Below are positions 1 to 6,706 of a stretch of 22,477 bases of DNA, in pieces. The DNA is taken from assembly GCA_030601605.1 (NCBI GenBank), contig JAUVTI010000013.1, positions 1 to 22,477 of the forward strand. Direction: 5' to 3'. A program made the translations under genes and the position numbers. Each line of letters begins with the position of its first letter. Position 1 is the stretch's first letter. The notes under the pieces are model-generated. The model had not been told where the DNA came from, made no database searches, and was given only the letters and a program-made list of their open reading frames with translations. Origin of the DNA: Gemmatimonadales bacterium (GTDB lineage Bacteria; Gemmatimonadota; Gemmatimonadetes; Gemmatimonadales; GWC2-71-9).

Positions 1-214
1 CCGCGCCCCGCAACAGCTCGACGCTCCGGCAGACCCCCAGGAAGGTCCCCTGCAGCACCCCCGCGGCGTCCGCGGCCGTCCGGCAGAGCCGCCGCGCCAG
101 CGTGTACACCGTGCTCTCGTATGCCCGGTACACATGCTTGAGCGCTTCCAGATCGCCCGACTTCGCCCGTTGGATCGCGAGTTCGTCCAATGCGGCCAGC
201 GTTGTCTCTGTCAT
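1..214 (-). CDS. ECF-type RNA polymerase sigma factor, N-terminal part (cut by window edge)
   Basis: Minus-strand reading frame from an ATG at 214 that stays open to base 1 (71 codons). It begins MTETTLAALDELAIQRAKSG and continues with a pattern typical of sigma-70 region 2 of extracytoplasmic-function sigma factors: an N-terminal helix (AKSGDLEALKHVYRAYE), then YTLARRLCRTAADA and VLQGTFLGV, matching the family consensus D-A-E-D-V-x-Q-E-T-F-L-x-V. Two usually acidic residues of that consensus are replaced (DAAGVLQGTF). Region 4 lies outside the window, so the subgroup and any partner anti-sigma factor cannot be judged. There is no Shine-Dalgarno before the ATG, but a TATCAT hexamer ends 6 bp upstream of it. 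The gene lies downstream of leuS on the same strand, separated by 199 bp. Confidence 0.8.
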   Translation of the reverse strand, partial: MTETTLAALDELAIQRAKSGDLEALKHVYRAYESTVYTLARRLCRTAADAAGVLQGTFLGVCRSVELLRGA

Positions 215-220
215 GCCCGT

Positions 221-226
221 ATGATA
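221..226 (-). promoter_or_regulatory. -10-like element of the sigma-factor gene, probably leaderless
   Basis: On the minus strand the hexamer TATCAT (5 of 6 to TATAAT) ends 6 bp before the ATG at 214. A start site about 7 nt downstream would fall on or next to the ATG, leaving no leader, and no Shine-Dalgarno is present. No convincing -35 is visible about 17 bp further up. Confidence 0.45.
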
Positions 227-358
227 GACGCTCGGGGGGTCGGGATGGTCGCAGGCTCTCGGGCGCCGATTTGCCTGGGTTCAGGCTTCTTCGCTCGGCC
301 GGTCACCCACCTCCGGAAACTGCCCAGCCTCGCTTCGCCTCCTGGTGTCCTAAACCAA

Positions 359-390
359 AGCGGGAAACGCACTTATGCACGTTTCCCGCT
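359..390 (-). terminator. Hairpin after leuS, possible terminator
   Basis: Perfect 11-bp inverted repeat: AGCGGGAAACG (359-369) and CGTTTCCCGCT (380-390) around a 10-nt loop. It lies 23 bp beyond the leuS stop codon in the direction of transcription. On the minus strand it is followed by a T-enriched but interrupted stretch (TTTGGTTTAGG), so termination would be weak or factor-assisted. One arm is part of the heptamer array at 383-410, so the hairpin may be a by-product of that repeat. Confidence 0.45.
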
Positions 391-410
391 TCCCGCTTCC
401 CGCTTCCCGG
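383..410. repeat. Heptanucleotide tandem array (4 x TTCCCGN), copy 1
   Basis: Four back-to-back 7-bp units (383-389, 390-396, 397-403, 404-410), three TTCCCGC and a last TTCCCGG. The array ends 3 bp outside the leuS stop codon. An inverted partial unit (359-369) lies on its other side. The same architecture, 4 units ending in TTCCCGG, occurs inside leuS at 1758-1785. Confidence 0.85.
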
Positions 411-413
411 CCC

Positions 414-2894
414 TCATACCACCAGATTCACCAGCCGATCCGGCACGTGTATGGCCTTGCGGATCTCCTTGCCCTCCACGAAGCGCTGCACGCTGTCCTC
501 GGCCAGGGCCCGCTCGATCGCAGCGTCCCTGGAAAGCCCGGGCCGCACCTGGAGCCGGCCGCGAACCTTGCCGTTCACCTGGACCACGAGCTCGATAGTC
601 TGCTCCTGGGCCAGCGCCTCGTCGTAGGTCGGCCAGGCGGCGTCGAACACGCTCGTGTCGTGCCCCAGCCGCTCCCAGCACTCCTCGGCGAAGTGCGGCG
701 CCAACGGCGCGAGCATGATGGCCAGCGGCTCGAGCAACGCGGCCGGGGTCCCCGCGTCCCCACTCCCGGACGCACGCAGCACGTTCACGTACTCCATCAG
801 CTTGGAGATGGCCGTGTTGTAGCGCAGCTCTTCCAGGTCGCCGCCCACGCCGCGAATGGTCTGGTGCAGCTTGCGCTGCGCCTCGCCGTGCCCATCGCCC
901 AGCTCGCCATCCGTTCCCGCAGTTACCAGAGCCCACGCCTTGTCCAGGAAGCGCCGGATTCCCGAGATCCCCCCGTCCTGGAAGTCGCCACCCTCCTGGT
1001 AGGGACCCAGGAACATGAGGTACATGCGGAAGGTGTCCGCGCCCCACTTTGCTATGTACTTGTCCGGGATCACTACGTTGCCCCGGGACTTGGACATCTT
1101 CGCACCGTCTTTCACGATCGTCCCGTGGGCGCGGAACTGCGTGAACGGCTCCTCGAAGTCCAGGTGACCGAGGTCGTGCAGCGCCATCGTGATGAACCGG
1201 GCGTACATCAGGTGGAGCACCGCGTGCTCGTTCCCGCCGATGTACGAGTTCACCGGAAGCCACTTCTTGGTGAGCACCGAGTCGAACGGCCGGTCGTCGA
1301 ACTCGGTCGACGGATACCTTAGGAAGTACCACGCCGAATCGAGGAACGTATCCGACACGTCCGTCTCGCGGTACGCATCCTTGCCGCACTTCGGGCACGG
1401 GACCCGATACCACTCCTCTACGCGCGCCAGCGGTGACACACCGCTCTCGTCGGGCCGGAAGTCCTCCAACGGAGGCAGTAGCACCGGGAGGTCGCCCTCC
1501 GGCACCGGCACCGCGCCGCAGTCGCCACAGTAGATGATCGGGATCGGCGGACCCCAGTAGCGCTGCCGCGATATGCACCAGTCGTGCAGGCGGTACTGGA
1601 CCTTGACTCCGCCGGCGTTCTTCTCCTCCAGCCACTGCGTGATGGCCGCAACCGCTTCGGCGCACGGCAGGCCGTCGAACTGGCCTGAGTTGATGAGGGT
1701 CCCTTCCCACCCCGTGTAAGGGAGTTCGCCCTCGGCGTCTCCCCCTTCCCGGTCCACTTCCCGTTTCCCGTTTCCCGTTTCCCGGCTCTCAACGACCTGG
1801 CGCACCTCGAGATCGTACTTCCTCGCGAACCCGAGATCCCGCTCATCGTGCGCCGGCACCGCCATGATCGCTCCCGTACCGTACTCCATCAGCACGTAGT
1901 CGGCGATCCATATCGGCACCGACTCGCCCGTGGCCGGGTTGCGCGTGTAGGAGCCGGTGAAGACGCCGGTCTTCTCCCTGTCACCCACGCGCCTGGAGAT
2001 GAGATCCATGGCGCCCGCCTGGCGCCGGTAGTCGTTCACCGCCTGACGCTGCTCGCTCGTCGTGAGCTCATCCACCAGCGGGTGCTCCGGCGCCAGCACC
2101 ATGTAGGTCGCGCCGAAGACCGTGTCGGGACGGGTAGTGAACACCGTGATCGGCGTTCCGGTGGGCGTCTCGAACACGAGGTCGGCGCCCTCCGACCGGC
2201 CGATCCAGTTCACCTGCATCGTCCGAGTGGACCCTGACCAGTCGAGCCACTCGTGATGCTCGAGCAGCCGCTCCGCATAGTCGGTGATCTTGAAGAACCA
2301 CTGCTCCAGGAACCGAAGCTCGACCGCGGTCTCGAGATGGCGCTCGCACATCCCGTTGATCACCTGCTCGTTGGCGAGCACAGTCATGCACTCGGGGCAC
2401 CAGTTGACCGGCGCCTTCTTCCTAACGGCGAGCCCAGCCTCGTACAGCTGGAGGAAGATCCACTGGGTCCACTTGTAGTACCGCGGGTCCGTCGTGGAGA
2501 CCTCGTGATCCCAATCGAGCATCAGGCCGAACCGCTTCAGCTGCTCGCGGAAGCGCCGGATGTTGGCGGGGATCAGCTCGGCCGGATGGGTGTTGACCTT
2601 GAGCGCGTAGTCCTCCGAGTGAATGCCGAACGCGTCGAAGCCGATCGGCTCGAACACGTCCCACCCCTGCAGCCGCCGGAAACGGCCGTGCACATCGGCT
2701 CCCACGAAGGCGAACACGTTGCCTACGTGGAGTCCCTCCGCGGAGGGGTAGGGATACATCATCAGGTTGTAGTACGGCTTCGGGGCGCCGTGAACGTCCG
2801 TCGCGTTCGTGCGGCGCTCCCCCCAGAGCCGCCTCCATTTCTGCTCGACGGCCTCGGGGTCGTAGGTCTGCGTATCGGCTCGTTCTGCACTCAT
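414..2894 (-). CDS. leuS: Leucyl-tRNA synthetase
   Basis: Class I aminoacyl-tRNA synthetase that charges tRNA-Leu with leucine in the cytoplasm; 826 aa, close to the bacterial norm (about 800-880). The signature region MYPYPSAEGLHVGN sits at residues 46-59, so the HIGH box reads HVGN. The following PIGFDAFGIHSEDYAL region is also typical of the family. The zinc-site region has WCPEC and the TVLANEQVI block. The editing (CP1) domain follows, then DWCISRQRYWGPPIPI, the KMSKS loop (AKMSKSRGN) and the anticodon-binding C-terminus, ending VNGKVRGRL...VNLVV. Around residues 368-385 the protein carries SRETGNGKREVDREGG, translated from a heptamer array, at a loop that is naturally variable in LeuRS. 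The start at ATG 2894 has no Shine-Dalgarno but has TAGATT 9 bp upstream. It is divergent from the MCP gene and is followed by a hairpin. Confidence 0.97.
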   Translation of the reverse strand: MSAERADTQTYDPEAVEQKWRRLWGERRTNATDVHGAPKPYYNLMMYPYPSAEGLHVGNVFAFVGADVHGRFRRLQGWDVFEPIGFDAFGIHSEDYALKVNTHPAELIPANIRRFREQLKRFGLMLDWDHEVSTTDPRYYKWTQWIFLQLYEAGLAVRKKAPVNWCPECMTVLANEQVINGMCERHLETAVELRFLEQWFFKITDYAERLLEHHEWLDWSGSTRTMQVNWIGRSEGADLVFETPTGTPITVFTTRPDTVFGATYMVLAPEHPLVDELTTSEQRQAVNDYRRQAGAMDLISRRVGDREKTGVFTGSYTRNPATGESVPIWIADYVLMEYGTGAIMAVPAHDERDLGFARKYDLEVRQVVESRETGNGKREVDREGGDAEGELPYTGWEGTLINSGQFDGLPCAEAVAAITQWLEEKNAGGVKVQYRLHDWCISRQRYWGPPIPIIYCGDCGAVPVPEGDLPVLLPPLEDFRPDESGVSPLARVEEWYRVPCPKCGKDAYRETDVSDTFLDSAWYFLRYPSTEFDDRPFDSVLTKKWLPVNSYIGGNEHAVLHLMYARFITMALHDLGHLDFEEPFTQFRAHGTIVKDGAKMSKSRGNVVIPDKYIAKWGADTFRMYLMFLGPYQEGGDFQDGGISGIRRFLDKAWALVTAGTDGELGDGHGEAQRKLHQTIRGVGGDLEELRYNTAISKLMEYVNVLRASGSGDAGTPAALLEPLAIMLAPLAPHFAEECWERLGHDTSVFDAAWPTYDEALAQEQTIELVVQVNGKVRGRLQVRPGLSRDAAIERALAEDSVQRFVEGKEIRKAIHVPDRLVNLVV
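1746..1785. repeat. Heptanucleotide tandem array inside leuS, copy 2
   Basis: Four perfect-phase 7-bp units at 1758-1785 (three TTCCCGT, then TTCCCGG), plus a separated fifth unit TTCCCGG at 1746-1752. On the coding strand it reads as GGGAAAC units in frame and encodes an Arg/Glu/Gly/Lys-rich stretch. The unit number and the terminal TTCCCGG match copy 1 at 383-410; the seventh base is T here and C there. Confidence 0.85.
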
Positions 2895-2903
2895 GGCACG
2901 GGT

Positions 2904-2909
2904 AATCTA
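2904..2909 (-). promoter_or_regulatory. -10-like element of leuS
   Basis: TAGATT on the minus strand (AATCTA on the plus strand), ending 9 bp before the leuS ATG. No Shine-Dalgarno lies between, so the transcript would have a 2-3 nt leader or none. The -35 is poor. The site is interleaved with the divergent MCP promoter. Confidence 0.4.
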
Positions 2910-2916
2910 GCACGGC

Positions 2917-2945
2917 TTGCTCCCCTTGGAAGCCGGTCGTAGGTT
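2917..2945 (+). promoter_or_regulatory. Candidate promoter of the MCP gene
   Basis: TTGCTC (2917-2922), 17-bp spacer, TAGGTT (2940-2945), then 10 bp to the ATG at 2956. The -35 keeps the TTG triplet and the -10 keeps TAnnnT. No Shine-Dalgarno precedes the ATG. The element lies in the 61-bp gap shared with leuS. Confidence 0.4.
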
Positions 2946-2955
2946 CTTCGCAGCC

Positions 2956-5106
2956 ATGACTGCCCAGTCCGCGAAGTCGGCCGATCTCCACAAGCGCGCG
3001 CTCCTCATCGGAGTGCCCTTGGCTGTCTTCACTGTCTCCATGGCAGCCTGGGTTGCCGGGTGGGTCGTGGAGCGCCAGTTCCGGATGGCCGGCGAGGCGC
3101 GCGTGGCCGATGCCGTTGCACAGGCTTCGACCACCGTGGACCAGTGGCTCCGCGAGCGCCGCACCTACCTCGGCCTGCTCGCCCAGATCCCCGATGTCGT
3201 GGAGACCGTGCGCAGCGCCGGCGTCGAGGCGACCCGCCTCGGGCTGCACCAGCTACCGGAGGCGGAGTTGCAGCGCCGCTACGGCGAATCGCAGGCCCTG
3301 CGGCCCGACACCGCGCTGTCCCGCCTGCTCGAGGAGTTCGGGGACGCGTCGGATTTCGCCGCCATCCTGGTCACCGAGCTGCACGGCTTCACGGTCACGA
3401 GCACCGCCATCACCGACCACTTCGGCCATGCCGCAGAGGAGTGGTGGCAGGCTGCGTTCGACCTGGGCGAATTCCAGGGTCCGCCGGAAGTCCACGCTGA
3501 GACGGACCTGATCACGATGGCGCTAGCGACGCAGGTGCTCGAGTCGCGCACCCGGCGACCAATCGGCGTCATGCGGGGGCAGGCAGCATTCTTCCATCTG
3601 GCCCGCGTCCTGGGCGTGGACGATCTCGACGCCAGCGTGGTGTTGGCGGTCGTGGACTCCTCCGGGCGCGCGATCGTCACGCGGGACGCCGAGCGCAGGC
3701 TCCGTCCCATCCCGGACGCCAGCAGCATCCCGCTGGATAGCGCGATTGCCGTCTTCACGCTCGACTCCCCGACCGAGGGAAGCCAGCTCGTGGCCACCGT
3801 GCCCACGAACGGGAGGCGCTGGTGGGTCGTGGTGCGGGAGCCGTCGAGCGTCACGTACGCCGCGGCGCGATCGCTCAAGCGCGCGCTCTACACCGGAGCT
3901 GCAGTGGTCCTGGGGCTGGTCCTCATGGTGGTCCTGTACGTCACCTCGTGGCTCAACCGTAAGGTGACGTTACCGGTGCGGATGGCCGGAGCCGTGGCCA
4001 GCCGGGTCGCGGACGGAGACCTCTCCGCGTCGGTCGGCGGCGAGGGGGCCGGATCCGAGGAGGTCGATCTCCTGCTCAACGCCGTCGAGAGGATGGTGGG
4101 TGCACTGCGCAAGCTCGTGGGACAGATCCGCATCGCGTCGGAGGAGTCGGCATCTATGGCCGAGGAGATCTCGGCGAGCACGCAGGAGATGTCTGCATCC
4201 ACGCAGGAGATGGCCAACACCTGCCAGACGCTCTCCGCTCAGGCCACGAACCAGGCCGAGATGGTCCGCGGGGCAGTCGACGACGCAACGCGCATCAGCG
4301 GGATCACCTCGCAGCTCGCCGACGGGGCCAAACTGGCTGCCCAACGCAACCAGTCCCTGTTGGAGACGTCCGAGCAGCACCGCGAACACCTGCTCGCGGG
4401 GAGCCAGCAGCTGGCGGACCTGGCCAGCGACCTCGAAGCGGGCGTCGAGGACGCCAGGCAGCTGGCGGGCATGTCCGAGGAGATCGAGGCGTTCATCAAG
4501 CAGGCGCGCTCGATCGCTGCGCAGACGAACATGCTGGCCCTGAACGCGGCGATCGAGGCCTCGAGGGCCACCGGCACGGAGAGCCGTGGCTTCGCCGTGG
4601 TGGCGGACGAGGTCCGCAAGTTGGCAAACCAGGCGGCTCGGGCGGCAGCCACTACGTCGGAGACGGTGAACAACGTGCTCGCCAACCTGCAGACGACCGG
4701 GGAGCGGCTCGCGCGCCTGGCCGCCGCCAGCACTTCGGTGCGGGAGATCGCGGAGGCGGCCGCCGCCGGACTCCAGGAGGTGGCGGGCGGAGCGGCCGAG
4801 ACCAGCGCGTGGACCGGCGAGATCTCGAGCGCGGCAGCAGACGTGAAGAAGCTCGTCGAGGAGATCACGCAGCGACTGCAGACCATCCACGGCGGCACCG
4901 AGTCGGTCGTCGCGGCGGCGGAGCAGATCGCGGCGTCGGCAGAGGAGCAGAGTGCCTCGACCGAGGAGGTAGCGGGCTCGGCGGCTCAGCTCGCCGAGGC
5001 GGCCGACCGGCTTACGCAAGCGGTGAGCTCGTTCAGGGTAGCCGGAGCAGGTGGGATCAAGCGTCCCGAGGGAGATACGCCGCCGTCGGGTGCGGCTGCC
5101 GCGTAA
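2956..5106 (+). CDS. Methyl-accepting chemotaxis protein with Cache-like periplasmic sensor
   Basis: Transmembrane chemoreceptor of 716 aa that would signal to CheA/CheW. A membrane segment at about residues 15-38 (ALLIGVPLAVF...) is followed by a 270-residue periplasmic region. Its WLRERRTYLGLLAQIPDV start and later WWQAAFDLGEF resemble double-Cache sensors. A second membrane segment at about 312-335 leads into HAMP (RVADGDLSASVGG) and a long coiled-coil cytoplasmic domain. The conserved signalling tip lies at about 516-560 (SIAAQTNMLALNAAIEASRA, then RGFAVVADEVRKLA). Glu/Gln/Ser/Ala-rich helices such as SAEEQSASTEEVAGSA are candidate methylation regions. There is no C-terminal NWETF-like CheR tether. 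I chose ATG 2956 because TM1 follows directly; a TTG at 2917 would add 13 residues. No che gene is nearby, and it converges on serA with a 4-bp gap. The ligand is unknown. Confidence 0.93.
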   Translation: MTAQSAKSADLHKRALLIGVPLAVFTVSMAAWVAGWVVERQFRMAGEARVADAVAQASTTVDQWLRERRTYLGLLAQIPDVVETVRSAGVEATRLGLHQLPEAELQRRYGESQALRPDTALSRLLEEFGDASDFAAILVTELHGFTVTSTAITDHFGHAAEEWWQAAFDLGEFQGPPEVHAETDLITMALATQVLESRTRRPIGVMRGQAAFFHLARVLGVDDLDASVVLAVVDSSGRAIVTRDAERRLRPIPDASSIPLDSAIAVFTLDSPTEGSQLVATVPTNGRRWWVVVREPSSVTYAAARSLKRALYTGAAVVLGLVLMVVLYVTSWLNRKVTLPVRMAGAVASRVADGDLSASVGGEGAGSEEVDLLLNAVERMVGALRKLVGQIRIASEESASMAEEISASTQEMSASTQEMANTCQTLSAQATNQAEMVRGAVDDATRISGITSQLADGAKLAAQRNQSLLETSEQHREHLLAGSQQLADLASDLEAGVEDARQLAGMSEEIEAFIKQARSIAAQTNMLALNAAIEASRATGTESRGFAVVADEVRKLANQAARAAATTSETVNNVLANLQTTGERLARLAAASTSVREIAEAAAAGLQEVAGGAAETSAWTGEISSAAADVKKLVEEITQRLQTIHGGTESVVAAAEQIAASAEEQSASTEEVAGSAAQLAEAADRLTQAVSSFRVAGAGGIKRPEGDTPPSGAAAA

Positions 5107-5110
5107 CGAG

Positions 5111-6706
5111 CTAGTCGCCGTTCAGGCTCGCGGACCGCACCTCCAACACGTCTTCCAGCCTCTCCATATCCTCAACCACCTCTTCGGGCAGCGCCTGGGC
5201 CACCACGATCGCGGCGAGGGTCTCGTTGCCGGACTCGTCGGGCCTGGACTGGTGATACGAGGCGATGTTGATCTGTGCCTCTCCCAGCAGGCTTCCCACC
5301 CTGCCGACCACGCCCGGGACGTCGCGGTTACGCATGACGACGACGTGCCCCTCGGCTGGGACGTCCACGACGAAACCGTCGATCCGGACGATCCTCCCGG
5401 CGTGCTCACCCAGCATTGCTCCGTCCACCGTCACGGTGCGCTCGGGCGTCTGGACCGAGACGCCGATCGTGGTCTCGAACCCGGAGATGGCGTGGCCCAC
5501 GCGGCGCCCGATCGCCATGCCGCGCTGCTCGGCCCGACCTGCTGCATTCACGAGGCTCACCGCGTCCACGCCCATCGCGGAGAGCACGCCTTCGACGGCC
5601 GCCAACATTGTGGGCCGCGGCGCCGCATCGTCCGAGCCGCCATAGGAAACCTCCACCGACTGCACGCGGCCGCGCACGATCCCCACCGCCAACCGGCCCA
5701 GCCTTCGGGCAAGCTCCAGCGTCCCTCCCAGGCGCGCCATGACCTCGGACGACACGCCGGGGAGGTTCACGGCGCCGCGCAGCGTGCCCTCCAGCAGCGC
5801 GTCACGCACGTTGCTGCAGATCTCCGAAGCGACACGCTCCTGCGCCTCCGACGTGGATGCCGCGAGATGCGGTGTGAGCAGAATCCGCTCGGTGCGCCTC
5901 AGCGGCGACTCGGCGGGCAGCGGCTCCGGCTCGAACACGTCGAGGGCGGCCCCCGCGAGCTCGCCTGCCTCTACCGCCGCCACCAGGGCGTCATCGTCGA
6001 CGAGGCCGCCGCGCGCGGTGTTCACCAGTACGGCAGTCGGCTTCATCATGCCGAGCCGCTCGCGGTTCATGAGACGGTGCGTCTGGTCGGTGAGGGGCAC
6101 GTGCAGCGACACGACGTCGGCGGCGGAGAGCAGCTCCTCGAGCGGCTTCAACTCGATCCGGAGCTCGCTGGCTCGCGGCTCGGGGAGGAACGGGTCGTGA
6201 GCTATCACCTTCATCCCGAACGCCCGCGCAACGGTCGCAACGTGGATGCCCACGCGGCCCAGCCCCACGAGCCCCAGCGTCTTGCCGCGCAGCTCGGTCC
6301 CGGCGAACTGCTTCCTGTTCCACTCCCCGGCGGACATGCTGTGCGCGGCCCACGGGATGCGGCGAACCAACGCCATGAGAAGAGCCAGCGCGTGCTCGGC
6401 CGCGCTCACGGTGTTGGCGCCGGGCGCGTTGAGCACGGCGATTCCCCTGCGGGTCGCCGCTTCGACGTCGATGTTGTCGACGCCCACTCCGGCCCGGGCG
6501 ATCACCGTGAGGCGCGGAGCGAGCCCGATGAGCTCCTCGGTGACCGTCGTGTCGGACCGGACTATCAACGCGTCAGCCCGCTCGAGCTCCGCCGGCAGGC
6601 GCTCGGCCTCGCCGGCCAGGGGGACAACCTCGAGCTCCGGCTCCGCCCGCAGGAGGTCCAGGCCTGCGTCCGCCACCCGATCCGCAACCACCACGACCCG
6701 CCTCAT
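5111..6706 (-). CDS. serA: D-3-phosphoglycerate dehydrogenase
   Basis: First committed enzyme of serine synthesis: NAD-dependent oxidation of 3-phosphoglycerate to phosphohydroxypyruvate, cytoplasmic. The protein is 531 aa, the long form. Visible parts are the substrate-domain start (VVVADRVADAGLDLL), the Rossmann motif GLVGLGRVG at about 145-153, and the catalytic Arg in NTARGGLVD (about 232). The acidic residue follows in DVFEPEPLP (about 261) and the catalytic His in TPHLAASTSEAQ (about 280). An intervening ASB-type domain (about 330-450) leads to a C-terminal ACT domain (VVMRNRDVPGVVGRVGSLL) that in this family often binds serine for feedback control. The ATG at 6706 has a strong AGGAGG at 6714-6719. 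Its first bases overlap the stop of the upstream aminotransferase gene (ATGA), implying translational coupling. Confidence 0.95.
   Translation of the reverse strand: MRRVVVVADRVADAGLDLLRAEPELEVVPLAGEAERLPAELERADALIVRSDTTVTEELIGLAPRLTVIARAGVGVDNIDVEAATRRGIAVLNAPGANTVSAAEHALALLMALVRRIPWAAHSMSAGEWNRKQFAGTELRGKTLGLVGLGRVGIHVATVARAFGMKVIAHDPFLPEPRASELRIELKPLEELLSAADVVSLHVPLTDQTHRLMNRERLGMMKPTAVLVNTARGGLVDDDALVAAVEAGELAGAALDVFEPEPLPAESPLRRTERILLTPHLAASTSEAQERVASEICSNVRDALLEGTLRGAVNLPGVSSEVMARLGGTLELARRLGRLAVGIVRGRVQSVEVSYGGSDDAAPRPTMLAAVEGVLSAMGVDAVSLVNAAGRAEQRGMAIGRRVGHAISGFETTIGVSVQTPERTVTVDGAMLGEHAGRIVRIDGFVVDVPAEGHVVVMRNRDVPGVVGRVGSLLGEAQINIASYHQSRPDESGNETLAAIVVAQALPEEVVEDMERLEDVLEVRSASLNGD

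Noticed and set aside
273..286. Small inverted repeat GCCTG-GGTT-CAGGC before the sigma-factor gene
   Set aside because: Only 5 bp per arm, no adjacent promoter geometry that would make it an operator.
383..410. Heptamer array considered as a CRISPR or iteron origin
   Set aside because: Units are 7 bp and contiguous with no spacers; no cas, rep or dnaA-box context.
373..1710. Long minus-strand open frame of 445 codons inside leuS, and a 315-codon plus-strand frame in the same place
   Set aside because: Both are out-of-frame shadows of the clear leuS reading frame in GC-rich DNA; composition is Arg/Gly/Pro-rich with no domain.
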